Source: Planococcus sp. CP5-4_YE
GTDB lineage: Bacteria > Bacillota > Bacilli > Bacillales_A > Planococcaceae
Length of the DNA stretch: 64,000 nt
Assembly: GCF_019042655.1 (NCBI RefSeq)
Contig: NZ_JAHPZO010000015.1
Coordinates: 1-64,000, forward strand
Direction of reading: 5' to 3'
The position numbers and the translations under genes are program-made. Positions within the stretch are counted from its first letter, which is position 1, and each line of letters opens with the position of its first letter. This document shows positions 19,272-32,427 of this stretch, one piece after another. The notes below the pieces were generated by a model. The model was not told the DNA's origin. It was given only the letters and a program-made list of their open reading frames with translations, and made no database searches.

Positions 19272-19874
19272 ATGTCCCAACATTATTATTCCAAAAATCC
19301 TCAAACTAAAAGCAATCCCCAAGAGTGGACCTACACATTGCGGGGCGAGGCGTTCCGGTTTCAAACGGATTCAGGCGTTTTCAGTAAAAATGAGATCGAC
19401 TTCGGTTCGAGGCTATTGATTGAGGCCTTTGATGAACCAGCTATAGAGGGGCCCATTCTGGATGTCGGGTGTGGCTATGGACCGATCGGAATGGCTATCG
19501 CCAACGCATTTCCACAAAGACACGTGCACATGGTGGACATTAACGAAAGAGCCATTGAACTCGCACAAAAAAACACCGCAGTAAACGGTGTTGAAAATGT
19601 TTCAGTCTATGAAAGTGACGGCTTATCCAACGTTGAACAACAGGGATTCGGCGCTATTTTAACCAATCCGCCGATACGTGCGGGAAAAGAGACGATTTTC
19701 CGGTTTTACGAAGAAGCCTACACAAAACTCGCAGCTTCCGGATCGCTGTGGGTGGTCATACAGAAAAAGCAAGGAGCCGCTTCGACTCAGGAGAAATTGC
19801 AGGAGTTGTTCGGGGACGTTCGAGTCGCTGATAAGAAGAAGGGGTACTTTATTTTCGAGGTCAGAAAAGTTTGA
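19272..19874 (+). CDS. Class I SAM-dependent methyltransferase, RsmC-like (YbxB)
   Basis: Probably a 16S rRNA guanine-N2 methyltransferase of the RsmC family; the rRNA target is inferred. In 200 aa it shows the SAM-binding LDVGCGYGPIG (about 62-72), MVDINERA, and the N6/N2-type catalytic NPP in LTNPPIRAGK (about 133-142). ATG 19272 follows AAGGAGGG; earlier ATGs at 19251 and 19254 lie before this site. The rplL-ybxB-rpoB order is as in Bacillus. Confidence 0.88.
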   Translation: MSQHYYSKNPQTKSNPQEWTYTLRGEAFRFQTDSGVFSKNEIDFGSRLLIEAFDEPAIEGPILDVGCGYGPIGMAIANAFPQRHVHMVDINERAIELAQKNTAVNGVENVSVYESDGLSNVEQQGFGAILTNPPIRAGKETIFRFYEEAYTKLAASGSLWVVIQKKQGAASTQEKLQELFGDVRVADKKKGYFIFEVRKV

Positions 19875-19875
19875 C

Positions 19876-19902
19876 TTGACAAAATGCCTGTGATATTATA
19901 AT
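19876..19902 (+). promoter_or_regulatory. Probable rpoB-rpoC promoter
   Basis: TTGACA at 19876-19881 and TATAAT at 19897-19902 have consensus elements but only a 15-base spacer. An overlapping TTGACT at 19871 gives 20. The position right after the methyltransferase stop fits a promoter for rpoB. Confidence 0.55.
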
Positions 19903-19982
19903 AAAATGCAAAAAATATTATTTTGAGGTCGTTTGCCCTTTTTCGGGCAGAGCATGGCGACCAGTTTTAACATGTGTAAACC

Positions 19983-20017
19983 GAAAATGAGCTCATATGC
20001 GGTCTCGTTTTCTTTTT
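19983..20017 (+). terminator. Terminator-like hairpin in the rpoB leader
   Basis: GAAAATGAG pairs with CTCGTTTTC (9 bp, one G-T) over a 12-base loop, followed by five Ts. It lies about 75 bases before the rpoB start. An upstream nested hairpin (GGTCG/CGACC enclosing GCCC/GGGC, about 19926-19966) precedes it. It may end the upstream unit or attenuate rpoBC. Confidence 0.7.
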
Positions 20018-20090
20018 GTCTTTTCGATATCATACACTATTTTACAGATATCGCAAAGTCCTATAATCGTTTTATTGAGGGGTGAATAAG

Positions 20091-23000
20091 TTGACAGGTC
20101 AACTAGTTCAGTACGGTCAGCATCGTCAACGCAGAAGTTTTTCGAGAATCAGTGAAGTTCTAGATCTCCCGAATCTGATTGAGATCCAATCGTCTTCTTA
20201 CGAATGGTTCTTAGAAGAGGGACTCCGTGAAATGTTCCGTGACATTTCACCAATCGAAGATTTCACAGGAAACCTTTCCTTGGAATTCGTCGACTACAGC
20301 TTAGCGGATCCTAAGTACCCGGTTGATGAATCGAAAGAACGAGATGTTACTTACGCAGCGCCACTTCGCGTAAAAGTGCGTCTGCACAACAAAGAAACGG
20401 ATGAAGTGAAAGAACAAGATGTCTTCATGGGTGATTTCCCACTGATGACAGAAACTGGTACTTTCGTCATCAACGGCGCAGAACGTGTCATCGTTTCACA
20501 ATTAGTCCGCTCGCCAAGTGTTTATTTCCATGACAAGACTGACAAAAACGGCAAGCGAGGTTTTGGTGCTACTGTTATTCCAAACCGTGGTGCATGGCTT
20601 GAGTATGAAACCGATGCGAAAGATGTCGTCTATGTACGCATCGATCGCACACGCAAATTGCCAGTAACGGTTCTATTGCGTGCGTTAGGTTTCGGTTCCG
20701 ACCAGGAAATCATTGAATTGCTCGGGGATAACGAGTATTTGCAAAACACGTTGGAAAAAGACAACACCGAAAACACGGAAAAAGCGCTTCTTGAAATTTA
20801 CGAGCGTCTTCGCCCGGGAGAGCCGCCGACAGTAGAGAGCGCTAAAAGCTTACTTTACTCGCGTTTCTTCGACCCAAAACGCTATGACTTGGCGAATGTC
20901 GGCCGTTACAAGATGAACAAAAAACTTCATATTAAAAACCGCTTGTTTAATCAGACGATTGCAGAAACACTCGTCGATCCTGAAACGGGCGAAATTTTAG
21001 TAGAAGCTGGCACTGTTATCGACCGCCGCGTCCTTGATCGCTTAATCCCTAATTTGGAGAATGGCGTTGGCTTCCATACCGTTTCCCAAGTGGGAGGCGT
21101 GCTAGAAGACGATGTGACACTTCAATCCGTTAAAATCTATGCGCCGAATGACGATGAGCAAAAAGAAATTACTGTCATCAGCAATGCATACATCGAAGAT
21201 AAGATCAAAAACGTAACGCCTGCGGATATCATCTCGTCTATCAGCTATTTCTTCAACTTATTGCATGGCGTCGGCAATACAGATGATATTGACCACTTGG
21301 GTAACCGTCGTTTGCGTTCAGTCGGCGAACTTCTGCAGAACCAATTCCGTATCGGTCTGTCCCGTATGGAGCGCGTAGTACGCGAACGTATGTCAATCAA
21401 TGACACGCAATCGATCGTACCTCAGCAATTGATCAATATTCGTCCGGTTATTGCATCGATTAAAGAGTTCTTCGGCAGTTCTCAATTGTCTCAGTTTATG
21501 GACCAAACGAACCCGCTTGCAGAGTTGACGCACAAACGCCGTCTATCTGCGCTTGGGCCCGGTGGTTTGACGCGTGAGCGCGCTGGCTTTGAAGTCCGCG
21601 ATGTTCACTACTCCCACTATGGTCGTATGTGCCCGATCGAAACGCCTGAGGGCCCGAACATTGGCTTGATTAATACGCTTTCGACATTTGCGAAAGTGAA
21701 TAAATTTGGCTTTATCGAAACACCTTATCGCCGCGTCGACCCGGAGACAAATAAAGTCACCGACCAAATCGATTACTTAACGGCTGATGAAGAAGATAAC
21801 TATGTAGTCGCCCAGGCGAATTCCCGTTTGAATGATGACGGATCGTTTGTGGAAGAAGAAGTCGTTGCGCGCTTCCGCGGTGAAAACACTGTGTATAGCC
21901 GTTCGAGCATTGATTACATGGACGTCTCTCCTAAGCAAGTCGTGTCCGTTGCAACTGCATGTATTCCTTTCCTTGAAAACGATGACTCCAACCGAGCATT
22001 GATGGGAGCGAACATGCAGCGTCAAGCTGTGCCTCTATTAAATCCAGAAGCACCGTTTGTCGGAACAGGCATGGAGCATTTGGCTGCGCGTGATTCAGGC
22101 GCTGCTGTTATTGCTAAGCATGGCGGAATTGTTGAGTTCGTTGAAGCGAAAGAGATTCGTGTTCGCCGCATCGAAACCGTAGAAGGCAATGAAGTCAAAG
22201 GTGACGTGGATACGTACCGCCTGCAAAAATTCATTCGTTCTAACCAAGGGACCAGCTACAACCAGCGTCCGATTGTCAAAGTCGGCGACCGCGTCGAAAA
22301 ACGCGATATCCTGGCAGACGGACCTTCAATGGAGCGCGGTGAGATGGCGCTTGGCCGTAACGTGCTTGTCGGCTTCATGACTTGGGATGGCTTTAACTAT
22401 GAGGATGCGATCATCATGAGTGAGCGCCTCGTTAAAGATGACGTCTACACGTCAGTCCATATTGAAGAATACGAATCAGACTCTCGTGATACAAAACTCG
22501 GGCCTGAAGAAATCACGCGTGATATTCCTAACGTCGGCGAAGATGCATTGCGCAACTTAGACGACCGCGGCATTATCCGTGTCGGTGCCGAAGTGAAAGA
22601 TGGCGACATCCTAGTCGGTAAAGTAACGCCAAAAGGGGTTACGGAATTGACAGCGGAAGAACGTCTGCTTCATGCAATCTTTGGTGAAAAAGCACGTGAA
22701 GTACGTGATACTTCCTTGCGTGTGCCTCACGGTGCAGGCGGAATCGTACTTGATGTGAAGATCTTTAATCGTGAAGATGGAGACGAATTGCCACCGGGCG
22801 TTAACCAATTGGTACGTGCTTATATTGTCCAAAAACGGAAAATCTCCGTTGGGGATAAAATGGCCGGACGCCATGGTAACAAAGGTGTTATCTCCCGCAT
22901 TTTGCCTGAAGAAGATATGCCATTCATGCCTGATGGCACACCGATCGACATCATGTTGAACCCGCTTGGTGTTCCGTCCCGTATGAATATCGGACAGGTA

Positions 23001-23645
23001 CTTGAACTTCACCTTGGTATGGCTTCCCGTTCTCTAGGCCTTCACATGGCATCATCCGTATTTGATGGAGCTAATGAAGAAGATGTTTGGGAAACGATGG
23101 AAGAAGCTGGAATGCCGCGCGACGGTAAAACCATCCTTTACGATGGCCGTTCAGGTGAACCATTCGACAACCGCGTGTCTGTCGGAATCATGTACATGAT
23201 TAAACTGGCGCACATGGTTGACGATAAACTTCATGCGCGTTCAACCGGACCTTACTCGCTCGTTACGCAACAACCGCTTGGCGGTAAAGCGCAATTTGGC
23301 GGTCAGCGTTTCGGAGAGATGGAAGTTTGGGCACTTGAAGCATATGGTGCTGCACATACACTCCAAGAAATTTTGACAGTTAAATCAGATGATGTTGTCG
23401 GCCGTGTGAAAACCTACGAAGCGATTGTCAAAGGTGAGAGTGTTCCAGAACCGAGCGTTCCGGAATCATTCAAAGTATTGATCAAAGAGCTTCAAAGTTT
23501 GGGCATGGATGTTAAAATGCTCACAATCGACGATGAAGAAATCGAATTGCGTGATTTGGATGAAGAAGACGATCTTCAACCTGCGGATTCACTGAATATC
23601 TTGCCAATCGCTGACGAAGAATCGCCAGTAGGCACGATTGAATAA
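20091..23645 (+). CDS. rpoB: DNA-directed RNA polymerase subunit beta
   Basis: RpoB holds half of the RNA polymerase active cleft. The 1184 aa align throughout with the Bacillus protein as recalled. The rifampicin region shows the sensitive type [33 protein letters not shown] sequence without unusual residues (near 463-490). The TTG start at 20091 gives LTGQLVQYG as in Bacillus; the GTG at 20082 lies in the ribosome binding site GAGGGGTGA. The C-terminal acidic tail is ordinary. Confidence 0.97.
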   Translation: MTGQLVQYGQHRQRRSFSRISEVLDLPNLIEIQSSSYEWFLEEGLREMFRDISPIEDFTGNLSLEFVDYSLADPKYPVDESKERDVTYAAPLRVKVRLHNKETDEVKEQDVFMGDFPLMTETGTFVINGAERVIVSQLVRSPSVYFHDKTDKNGKRGFGATVIPNRGAWLEYETDAKDVVYVRIDRTRKLPVTVLLRALGFGSDQEIIELLGDNEYLQNTLEKDNTENTEKALLEIYERLRPGEPPTVESAKSLLYSRFFDPKRYDLANVGRYKMNKKLHIKNRLFNQTIAETLVDPETGEILVEAGTVIDRRVLDRLIPNLENGVGFHTVSQVGGVLEDDVTLQSVKIYAPNDDEQKEITVISNAYIEDKIKNVTPADIISSISYFFNLLHGVGNTDDIDHLGNRRLRSVGELLQNQFRIGLSRMERVVRERMSINDTQSIVPQQLINIRPVIASIKEFFGSSQLSQFMDQTNPLAELTHKRRLSALGPGGLTRERAGFEVRDVHYSHYGRMCPIETPEGPNIGLINTLSTFAKVNKFGFIETPYRRVDPETNKVTDQIDYLTADEEDNYVVAQANSRLNDDGSFVEEEVVARFRGENTVYSRSSIDYMDVSPKQVVSVATACIPFLENDDSNRALMGANMQRQAVPLLNPEAPFVGTGMEHLAARDSGAAVIAKHGGIVEFVEAKEIRVRRIETVEGNEVKGDVDTYRLQKFIRSNQGTSYNQRPIVKVGDRVEKRDILADGPSMERGEMALGRNVLVGFMTWDGFNYEDAIIMSERLVKDDVYTSVHIEEYESDSRDTKLGPEEITRDIPNVGEDALRNLDDRGIIRVGAEVKDGDILVGKVTPKGVTELTAEERLLHAIFGEKAREVRDTSLRVPHGAGGIVLDVKIFNREDGDELPPGVNQLVRAYIVQKRKISVGDKMAGRHGNKGVISRILPEEDMPFMPDGTPIDIMLNPLGVPSRMNIGQVLELHLGMASRSLGLHMASSVFDGANEEDVWETMEEAGMPRDGKTILYDGRSGEPFDNRVSVGIMYMIKLAHMVDDKLHARSTGPYSLVTQQPLGGKAQFGGQRFGEMEVWALEAYGAAHTLQEILTVKSDDVVGRVKTYEAIVKGESVPEPSVPESFKVLIKELQSLGMDVKMLTIDDEEIELRDLDEEDDLQPADSLNILPIADEESPVGTIE

Positions 23646-23662
23646 AGTATATATAGAAGAAA

Positions 23663-23685
23663 CCGTCCGGCATAGCGCCGGACGG
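23663..23685 (+). other. Strong hairpin between rpoB and rpoC
   Basis: A perfect 9-bp GC-rich stem CCGTCCGGC/GCCGGACGG with an ATAGC loop. No T run follows, so it is not an intrinsic terminator. It may be a processing or mRNA-stability element that adjusts the two large subunits. Confidence 0.75.
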
Positions 23686-23755
23686 AAACTTATCGATTCA
23701 GCCATAAACGAGGAAGAGCCGTACAGAAACTCGAGACAAAAGGGAGGTAGGCTCC

Positions 23756-26700
23756 TTGATAGATGTAAATAATTTTGAGTATATGAAAATCGGATTGGCA
23801 TCACCCGATAAAATTCGCTCATGGTCCTATGGGGAAGTCAAGAAACCAGAAACAATCAACTACCGTACGTTAAAGCCCGAAAAAGACGGTTTGTTCTGTG
23901 AACGTATTTTCGGTCCTACAAAAGACTGGGAATGCCATTGCGGAAAATACAAACGTGTCCGTTATAAAGGCGTCGTCTGTGATCGCTGTGGCGTCGAAGT
24001 AACCCGTTCAAAAGTGCGCCGTGAGCGCATGGGCCATATCGAGCTTGCAGCACCGGTTTCCCATATTTGGTATTTCAAAGGAATCCCAAGCCGTATGGGT
24101 CTTATCTTGGATATGTCCCCGCGTTCTTTGGAAGAAGTTATCTATTTTGCTTCTTACGTAGTAATCGATCCGGCGGATACACCGCTCGAGAAGAAACAAT
24201 TGCTTTCCGAAAAAGAATATCGCGCATACCGCGATAAATTCGGCAAGAAGTTCCAAGCAGCGATGGGTGCTGAAGCGATCAAACGCCTGCTTCAGGAAAT
24301 CGACTTGGAACGCGAAACGGATGCGTTGAAAGAAGAACTTAAATCTGCGCAAGGCCAGCGCCGCACACGTGCGATCAAACGCCTTGAAGTAGTCGAGTCT
24401 TTCCGTAACTCTGGAAACAACCCGGATTGGATGATCTTGGATGTCCTTCCTGTCATCCCACCGGAATTGCGTCCGATGGTTCAACTTGACGGCGGCCGTT
24501 TTGCGACTTCCGACTTGAACGACCTGTACCGCCGTGTCATCAACCGCAACAACCGCCTCAAGCGTTTGCTTGACCTTGGTGCGCCAAGCATCATCGTCCA
24601 GAACGAAAAACGCATGCTCCAAGAAGCTGTTGATGCATTGATCGACAATGGCCGTCGCGGCCGTCCAGTTACAGGACCGGGTAACCGTCCATTGAAATCT
24701 CTTTCTCATATGTTGAAAGGGAAACAAGGGCGCTTCCGTCAGAACTTGCTCGGGAAACGTGTCGATTATTCCGGACGTTCCGTAATCGTCGTCGGCCCGA
24801 ACTTGAAGATGTATCAATGCGGCCTGCCTAAAGGCATGGCGATTGAACTCTTTAAGCCGTTTGTCATGAAAGAATTGGTGGAACGCGGGCTCGCTCACAA
24901 CATTAAGAGCGCGAAGCGTAAAATCGAACGTCTCCATTCGGAAGTTTGGGACGTACTTGAAGATGTCATCAAGGAGCATCCGGTTCTCTTGAACCGCGCA
25001 CCGACACTTCACCGACTCGGTATCCAGGCATTCGAACCGACACTTGTTGAAGGTAAGGCCATTCGCCTTCACCCACTCGTATGTACGGCTTATAACGCCG
25101 ACTTTGATGGTGACCAAATGGCTGTTCACGTACCGCTTTCGTCTGAAGCGCAAGCAGAAGCTCGTCTTCTAATGCTTGCTGCACAGAACATCTTGAACCC
25201 GAAAGACGGAAAACCGGTCGTAACGCCTTCACAGGATATGGTGCTTGGAAACTATTACCTAACGCTCGAGCGCAAAGGCGCAACAGGCGAAGGGGCTACG
25301 TTCTCTGGTTCTGAAGAAGTGTTGATTGCTTACCAAACTGGACATGTGCACCTGCACACGCGCATCGCGGTTCAGGCTGGATCAGTAAACAACCCGACAT
25401 TTACGGAAGAACAAAACAAAATGCTTCTTTTGACGACAGTCGGAAAAGTAATTTTCAATGAAATTCTTCCGGAGTCGTTCCCTTATATCAATGAACCGAC
25501 CGATTACAACCTGCAAGTGGAAACACCGGCGAAATACTTCGTTCCAACAACGACCGATGTTCGCAAGCATATCCAGGAGTCAGAGCTTGTAACGCCGTTC
25601 AAGAAGAAAATCCTTGGGGAAATCATTGCAGAAGTGTTCAAGCGTTTCCATATTACGGAAACTTCTCGTATGCTTGACCGCATGAAGAGCCTTGGATTCA
25701 AATATTCTACACAAGCCGGTATTACGGTTGGTGTGGCAGATATCGTCGTTTTACCTGATAAAGGTGAAATCCTAGTTGAAGCTCAAAATAATGTAGATAA
25801 AGTGATGAAGCAATTCCGCCGCGGGTTGATCACGGAAGAAGAGCGCTACACACGCGTTATCTCTTATTGGAGCAATGCAAAAGATATCATCCAGGAAAAA
25901 TTGATGGCATCTCTTGATACGTTGAACCCGATTTACATGATGAGTGATTCCGGAGCCCGTGGTAACGCGTCCAACTTCACGCAGCTTGCGGGTATGCGCG
26001 GACTCATGGCCAACCCGGCCGGCCGCATCATCGAACTTCCGATTAAATCTTCATTCCGTGAAGGGTTGACGGTACTTGAATACTTCATCTCGACTCACGG
26101 TGCACGTAAAGGTCTTGCCGATACTGCACTGAAAACAGCTGACTCCGGTTACTTGACACGCCGTCTCGTGGACGTGGCACAAGACGCCATCGTGCGCGAA
26201 AATGATTGCGGAACTGACCGTGGTTTGCTGGTTGGTGCACTCATGGAAGGCACAGAAGTCATTGAAGAGCTAGAAGAACGAATTGTCGGGCGCCACGCTA
26301 AGAAAACAGTCCGTCATCCAGAAACAAAAGCAGTGATTGTAGAGAGAGACGCACTCATTACGCAAGACTTGGCTCGTCTCGTGATCGAAGCCGGCATCAA
26401 AGAAGTGACGATCCGCTCTGCATTCACGTGTAATACAAAACACGGCATTTGCAAAAAGTGCTATGGTACAAACCTTGCAACAGGCGACGAAGTGGAAGTT
26501 GGCGAAGCAGTCGGAATCATTGCTGCGCAGTCCATCGGAGAGCCGGGTACACAGCTTACGATGCGTACATTCCACACAGGCGGTGTAGCAGGAGACGATA
26601 TCACACAAGGTTTGCCGCGTATCCAGGAAATCTTCGAATCCAGAAATCCAAAAGGGCAAGCGGTTATCTCTGAAATCACGGGTACTATTACCGAGGTTGA

Positions 26701-27361
26701 TGAAATCCGCGAAGGCCAGAAGGAAATCACGATTCAAGGCGATGTGGAAACACGCAAATACTTGGCACCTTATAATGCACGTTTGAAAGTTCAAGTAGAT
26801 GATACAATTCAGCGCGGTGAAGTGCTGACGGACGGCTCTATTGATCCGAAGCAATTGCTTCAGGTTAAAGAAGTCCAATCTGTTCAATTGTATCTATTGA
26901 AAGAAGTTCAAAAAGTTTACCGCATGCAAGGGGTAGAAATCGGCGATAAGCACGTTGAAGTTATGGTTCGTCAAATGTTCCGTAAAGTCCGTGTCATTGA
27001 AGCCGGAGATACTGACTTGCTGCCAGGTTCTCTTCTTGACATTCATCAGTTCACAGAAGCAAATGAAAAAGCAGTGCTTGCCGGCAATATGCCAGCAACT
27101 AGCCGACCTGTTATCCTCGGGATCACGAAAGCTTCCCTGGAAACAGAATCGTTCTTGTCTGCTGCGTCCTTCCAAGAAACGACTCGTGTCCTTACCGATG
27201 CGGCGATCAAAGGAAAACGCGACGAGCTTCTCGGCCTGAAAGAGAATGTCATTATCGGGAAATTGGTTCCTGCGGGGACTGGTATGCAACGCTACCGCCA
27301 GATCGAAATCGAGCAAAGCGAAAAAGCCCAGCAAGAAGAGATTGTCGGAAGCGAATCATAA
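23756..27361 (+). CDS. rpoC: DNA-directed RNA polymerase subunit beta'
   Basis: RpoC carries the catalytic magnesium site NADFDGDQ at 447-454, with D449, D451 and D453 all present. The N-terminal zinc site is C60, C62, C75 and C78; a second cysteine cluster ([13 protein letters not shown]) lies later. The 1201-aa length is normal. It starts with TTG at 23756 behind AGGGAGG and reads [10 protein letters not shown], close to the Bacillus start. Confidence 0.97.
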   Translation: MIDVNNFEYMKIGLASPDKIRSWSYGEVKKPETINYRTLKPEKDGLFCERIFGPTKDWECHCGKYKRVRYKGVVCDRCGVEVTRSKVRRERMGHIELAAPVSHIWYFKGIPSRMGLILDMSPRSLEEVIYFASYVVIDPADTPLEKKQLLSEKEYRAYRDKFGKKFQAAMGAEAIKRLLQEIDLERETDALKEELKSAQGQRRTRAIKRLEVVESFRNSGNNPDWMILDVLPVIPPELRPMVQLDGGRFATSDLNDLYRRVINRNNRLKRLLDLGAPSIIVQNEKRMLQEAVDALIDNGRRGRPVTGPGNRPLKSLSHMLKGKQGRFRQNLLGKRVDYSGRSVIVVGPNLKMYQCGLPKGMAIELFKPFVMKELVERGLAHNIKSAKRKIERLHSEVWDVLEDVIKEHPVLLNRAPTLHRLGIQAFEPTLVEGKAIRLHPLVCTAYNADFDGDQMAVHVPLSSEAQAEARLLMLAAQNILNPKDGKPVVTPSQDMVLGNYYLTLERKGATGEGATFSGSEEVLIAYQTGHVHLHTRIAVQAGSVNNPTFTEEQNKMLLLTTVGKVIFNEILPESFPYINEPTDYNLQVETPAKYFVPTTTDVRKHIQESELVTPFKKKILGEIIAEVFKRFHITETSRMLDRMKSLGFKYSTQAGITVGVADIVVLPDKGEILVEAQNNVDKVMKQFRRGLITEEERYTRVISYWSNAKDIIQEKLMASLDTLNPIYMMSDSGARGNASNFTQLAGMRGLMANPAGRIIELPIKSSFREGLTVLEYFISTHGARKGLADTALKTADSGYLTRRLVDVAQDAIVRENDCGTDRGLLVGALMEGTEVIEELEERIVGRHAKKTVRHPETKAVIVERDALITQDLARLVIEAGIKEVTIRSAFTCNTKHGICKKCYGTNLATGDEVEVGEAVGIIAAQSIGEPGTQLTMRTFHTGGVAGDDITQGLPRIQEIFESRNPKGQAVISEITGTITEVDEIREGQKEITIQGDVETRKYLAPYNARLKVQVDDTIQRGEVLTDGSIDPKQLLQVKEVQSVQLYLLKEVQKVYRMQGVEIGDKHVEVMVRQMFRKVRVIEAGDTDLLPGSLLDIHQFTEANEKAVLAGNMPATSRPVILGITKASLETESFLSAASFQETTRVLTDAAIKGKRDELLGLKENVIIGKLVPAGTGMQRYRQIEIEQSEKAQQEEIVGSES

Positions 27362-27375
27362 GCTAAAAAAATATT

Positions 27376-27409
27376 CCTGGAGAGCAATGAGCTCTCTGGG
27401 ATTTTTTTT
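27376..27409 (+). terminator. Terminator after rpoC
   Basis: CCTGGAGAGC and GCTCTCTGGG pair (10 bp with two G-T) with loop AATGA, then A and eight Ts. Confidence 0.92.
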
Positions 27410-27418
27410 GATTTTTGG

Positions 27419-27446
27419 TTGACAGTAACGCATAGTGAATGATAGT
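27419..27446 (+). promoter_or_regulatory. Possible str operon promoter
   Basis: TTGACA at 27419-27424 and GATAGT at 27441-27446, spacer 16. A better -10 (TATACT at 27446) is too far at 21 bases. The leader 27450-27650 has small hairpins (for example CCAC/GTGG at 27618-27633) and no convincing gene; the YbxF-type L7Ae gene that occupies this place in Bacillus is absent. Confidence 0.45.
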
Positions 27447-27663
27447 ATACTAAGGGTTGATGATTATCGATCTTTGCATGTCAGGAACATGATCGTCAGG
27501 TACAAAGCAAAAACAGTAAAAGCGTTCAGCTTTGCTGGATGTAGCCTTAAGGCATTACTGGATACCGGTTTTTGTGCGAAATCACAAAGACTTTGTTTTT
27601 TACCCAAAAATGAACCACCTGGATATGTGGTATTAGAACACCTTTTGAGAGGAGGAAAAATCG

Positions 27664-28083
27664 ATGCCTACAATTAACCAATTGGTTAACAAGCCTCGTA
27701 AACCAAAAAGCACTAAATCAGACTCACCAGCGTTGAACAAGGGGTATAACAGCTTCAAGAAAGCACAGACTAACTTGAGCGCTCCACAAAAACGCGGCGT
27801 CTGCACACGTGTTGGAACGATGACACCGAAAAAACCAAACTCCGCATTGCGTAAATATGCGCGTGTACGTTTGACAAACCAAATTGAGGTCAACGCATAC
27901 ATCGGCGGCGAAGGTCACAACCTTCAAGAACACAGTGTTGTTCTTATCCGCGGAGGTCGCGTAAAAGACCTTCCGGGTGTACGTTACCACGTTGTACGCG
28001 GAGCACTTGATACTGCTGGAGTAAACGGCCGTATGCAAGGACGCTCTAAATACGGAACAAAACGCCCTAAAGCTAAAAAATAA
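27664..28083 (+). CDS. rpsL: 30S ribosomal protein S12
   Basis: S12 is a decoding-centre protein and the streptomycin-resistance target. The 139 aa have the conserved [10 protein letters not shown] around residues 55-64 and [14 protein letters not shown], both wild type by eye, so no classical streptomycin-resistance change is seen. GAGAGGAGG precedes the ATG. It is first in the str operon. Confidence 0.97.
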   Translation: MPTINQLVNKPRKPKSTKSDSPALNKGYNSFKKAQTNLSAPQKRGVCTRVGTMTPKKPNSALRKYARVRLTNQIEVNAYIGGEGHNLQEHSVVLIRGGRVKDLPGVRYHVVRGALDTAGVNGRMQGRSKYGTKRPKAKK

Positions 28084-28104
28084 TAACAATGAATTTAACG
28101 ATAG

Positions 28105-28599
<495 letters not shown>

Positions 28600-28649
28600 A
28601 TTCTTGCGAAACTTAAAATCTTATTTCGAGACGGAAGGAGAAAGACCAT

Positions 28650-30728
28650 ATGCCTAGAGAGTTCTCCTTAGACCATACACGTAATATCGGAATCATGGCT
28701 CACATCGATGCCGGTAAAACGACTACTACGGAGCGTATTTTGTATTACACAGGCCGTATCCACAAAATCGGCGAAACGCATGAAGGTGCTTCTCAAATGG
28801 ACTGGATGGAGCAGGAGCAAGAGCGTGGAATCACGATCACATCTGCTGCGACAACAGCTTCATGGGAAGGCCACCGCGTTAACATCATCGATACTCCAGG
28901 ACACGTAGACTTCACGGTTGAAGTTGAACGTTCACTGCGCGTACTTGATGGTGCTGTAACGGTTCTTGATGCCCAATCAGGCGTTGAGCCGCAAACAGAA
29001 ACTGTATGGCGTCAAGCGACAACATACGGAGTACCGCGTCTTGTATTCATCAACAAAATGGATAAAATCGGCGCTGACTTCCTGTATTCAGTAGGCACTC
29101 TTCACGATCGCCTGCAAGCTAACGCACATCCGATTCAATTGCCAATCGGCGCAGAAGACGAGTTCTCAGGGATCATTGATCTTGTAAACATGAACGCGCG
29201 CTTCTATGCGAACGATTTGGGAACTGAAATCACTGAAGGCGAAATTCCTGAAGAGTACAAAGAGCTTGCTGACGAGTGGCACACGAAACTACTCGAAGGC
29301 GTTGCTGAGCTTGATGAAGACTTGATGGAAAAATACCTCGGTGGCGAAGAAATTACTGTTGATGAACTTAAAGCTGCAATCCGTAAAGGAACGCTTGACG
29401 TTGAGTTTTATCCAGTAGTTTGCGGAACTGCTTTCAAAAACAAAGGGGTTCAATTGATGCTTGATGCAGTAATTGATTACCTTCCATCACCACTAGATGT
29501 ACCGCCAATGACAGCACTTCGTCCGGATTCAGACGAAGAAGTATTGCGTAAAGCATCTGAAGACGAGCCTTTCTCTGCTCTGGCATTTAAAGTAATGACA
29601 GACCCGTATGTAGGGAAATTGACGTTCTTCCGTGTTTACTCGGGTACTTTGAAATCTGGTTCGTACGTACAAAACTCTTCAAAAGGCAAGCGTGAGCGCG
29701 TAGGACGTATCCTGCAAATGCACGCTAACTCCCGCGAAGAGATTGCTGAAGTATACTGCGGGGATATCGCTGCTGCGATTGGCCTGAAAGATACTTCTAC
29801 AGGCGATACGCTATGCGACGAAAAAGACCAAGTAATCCTTGAGCGCATGGTCTTCCCGGAACCGGTTATCTCACTTTCAGTAGAGCCGAAATCCAAAGCG
29901 GACCAAGACAAGATGGGCCAAGCCCTTGCGAAATTGCAAGAAGAAGACCCAACTTTCCGTGCGCACACAGACCAGGAAACTGGTCAAACGATCATCGCGG
30001 GTATGGGTGAGCTTCACCTTGATATCCTAGTTGACCGTATGAGACGCGAATTCAACGTTGAAGCAAACGTCGGAGCTCCTCAGGTATCTTACCGTGAGAC
30101 ATTCCGCCAGTCTGCAAAAGTTGAAGGGAAGTTCGTACGTCAATCCGGTGGCCGTGGTCAGTTCGGACACGTTTGGATTGAATTCTCTCCAAACGAAGAA
30201 GGTGCTGGCTTTGAGTTCGAAAATGGAATTGTCGGTGGTGTTGTTCCACGTGAATACATCCCAGCAGTTGAAGCGGGTCTTCGCGACTCTCTTGATAACG
30301 GTGTTGTTGCCGGTTATCCATTGGTCGACATTAAAGCACGCTTGTTCGACGGATCTTACCATGATGTTGACTCCAACGAAATGGCATTTAAAGTAGCTGC
30401 TTCTATGGCACTGAAAAACGCTGTATCGAAAGTTAACCCGGTAATTCTTGAGCCGATCATGAAAGTTGAAATTGTAATCCCTGAGGAATACCTTGGCGAT
30501 ATCATGGGCGACGTTACATCACGCCGTGGACGCGTAGAAGGTATGGACGCTCGCGGAAACGCGCAAGTTGTCCGTTCAATGGTTCCACTTTCTGAAATGT
30601 TCGGTTATGCAACAAACTTGCGTTCAAACACGCAAGGACGCGGTGTGTTCTCGATGCACTTTGACCACTACGAAGAAGTGCCGAAATCTATCGCTGAAGA
30701 CATTATCAAAAAAAATAAAGGCCAATAA
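28650..30728 (+). CDS. fusA: Elongation factor G
   Basis: EF-G drives translocation with GTP. In 692 aa: P-loop AHIDAGKT at 17-24, [12 protein letters not shown], then domains II-V of normal length. GGAAGGAG is upstream of the ATG. The third gene of the str operon. Confidence 0.97.
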   Translation: MPREFSLDHTRNIGIMAHIDAGKTTTTERILYYTGRIHKIGETHEGASQMDWMEQEQERGITITSAATTASWEGHRVNIIDTPGHVDFTVEVERSLRVLDGAVTVLDAQSGVEPQTETVWRQATTYGVPRLVFINKMDKIGADFLYSVGTLHDRLQANAHPIQLPIGAEDEFSGIIDLVNMNARFYANDLGTEITEGEIPEEYKELADEWHTKLLEGVAELDEDLMEKYLGGEEITVDELKAAIRKGTLDVEFYPVVCGTAFKNKGVQLMLDAVIDYLPSPLDVPPMTALRPDSDEEVLRKASEDEPFSALAFKVMTDPYVGKLTFFRVYSGTLKSGSYVQNSSKGKRERVGRILQMHANSREEIAEVYCGDIAAAIGLKDTSTGDTLCDEKDQVILERMVFPEPVISLSVEPKSKADQDKMGQALAKLQEEDPTFRAHTDQETGQTIIAGMGELHLDILVDRMRREFNVEANVGAPQVSYRETFRQSAKVEGKFVRQSGGRGQFGHVWIEFSPNEEGAGFEFENGIVGGVVPREYIPAVEAGLRDSLDNGVVAGYPLVDIKARLFDGSYHDVDSNEMAFKVAASMALKNAVSKVNPVILEPIMKVEIVIPEEYLGDIMGDVTSRRGRVEGMDARGNAQVVRSMVPLSEMFGYATNLRSNTQGRGVFSMHFDHYEEVPKSIAEDIIKKNKGQ

Positions 30729-30843
30729 TTGAATTTTGGTCTTTAATCAAGTATAAATAGTTTGTATGCCCAAACTGCGGTTTTCGGTAGTTCGGGCCAT
30801 CAAACTACTACTATTAACTTATATTCTGAGGAGGATTTTTCTA

Positions 30844-32031
<1,188 letters not shown>

Positions 32032-32044
32032 TTCGCTTTTGCCC

Positions 32045-32080
32045 AAATCCCCTAACTCTTAATGAGTTAGGGGATTTTTT
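32045..32080 (+). terminator. Terminator after tuf
   Basis: ATCCCCTAACTC pairs perfectly with GAGTTAGGGGAT (12 bp, loop TTAAT) and is followed by Ts. It closes the str operon. The 240 bases that follow (32081-32324) are AT-rich and hold no gene. Confidence 0.97.
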
Positions 32081-32324
32081 GCGTTCATTTTTAAGTGAGA
32101 CGGGAACATGTTGATATGGTGGCCTTCAAAGGATCGTGAACCGAATGATTCGCCAATCAAGCTGGAAAAAAAGAAAAGTATTTCATTTTAGTACGCAATA
32201 TATTGCATTCCTATAAAATATTCAAACTTTTTTAAAAATATTTCAAACCGCACCATGACAGCAATGTAAACGGATACAAATGGTCATAATGTTCAGAATT
32301 AGTAAAAAAATCGCATTTTGTTTG

Positions 32325-32353
32325 TTGACACCCTTTAGAATAGGCGATATGAT
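32325..32353 (+). promoter_or_regulatory. ilvE promoter
   Basis: TTGACA at 32325-32330 and TATGAT at 32348-32353, spacer 17, a near-consensus sigma-A promoter. Confidence 0.85.
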
Positions 32354-32401
32354 AGCAACAATTTAACAGAGCAAAGCATTTAGAGTGAAAATCTTCATAA
32401 A

Positions 32402-32416
32402 AAATTTCAGAGAAAG
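32402..32416 (+). promoter_or_regulatory. Possible CodY box before ilvE
   Basis: AAATTTCAGAGAAAG matches 11 of 15 positions of the CodY consensus AATTTTCWGAAAATT. It is downstream of the promoter, a roadblock position. A weaker match (10 of 15) is at 32288-32302, upstream of the -35. Confidence 0.35.
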
Positions 32417-32427
32417 AAGTGGACATC

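Noticed and set aside
24008-25153. A 381-codon open frame on the minus strand inside rpoC
   Set aside because: It is the antisense shadow of a highly conserved gene with strong codon bias; no ribosome binding site or known domain.
27435-27677. An 80-codon frame upstream of rpsL
   Set aside because: Its GTG lies in the promoter region without a ribosome binding site, it runs into rpsL and resembles no protein; better explained as leader.
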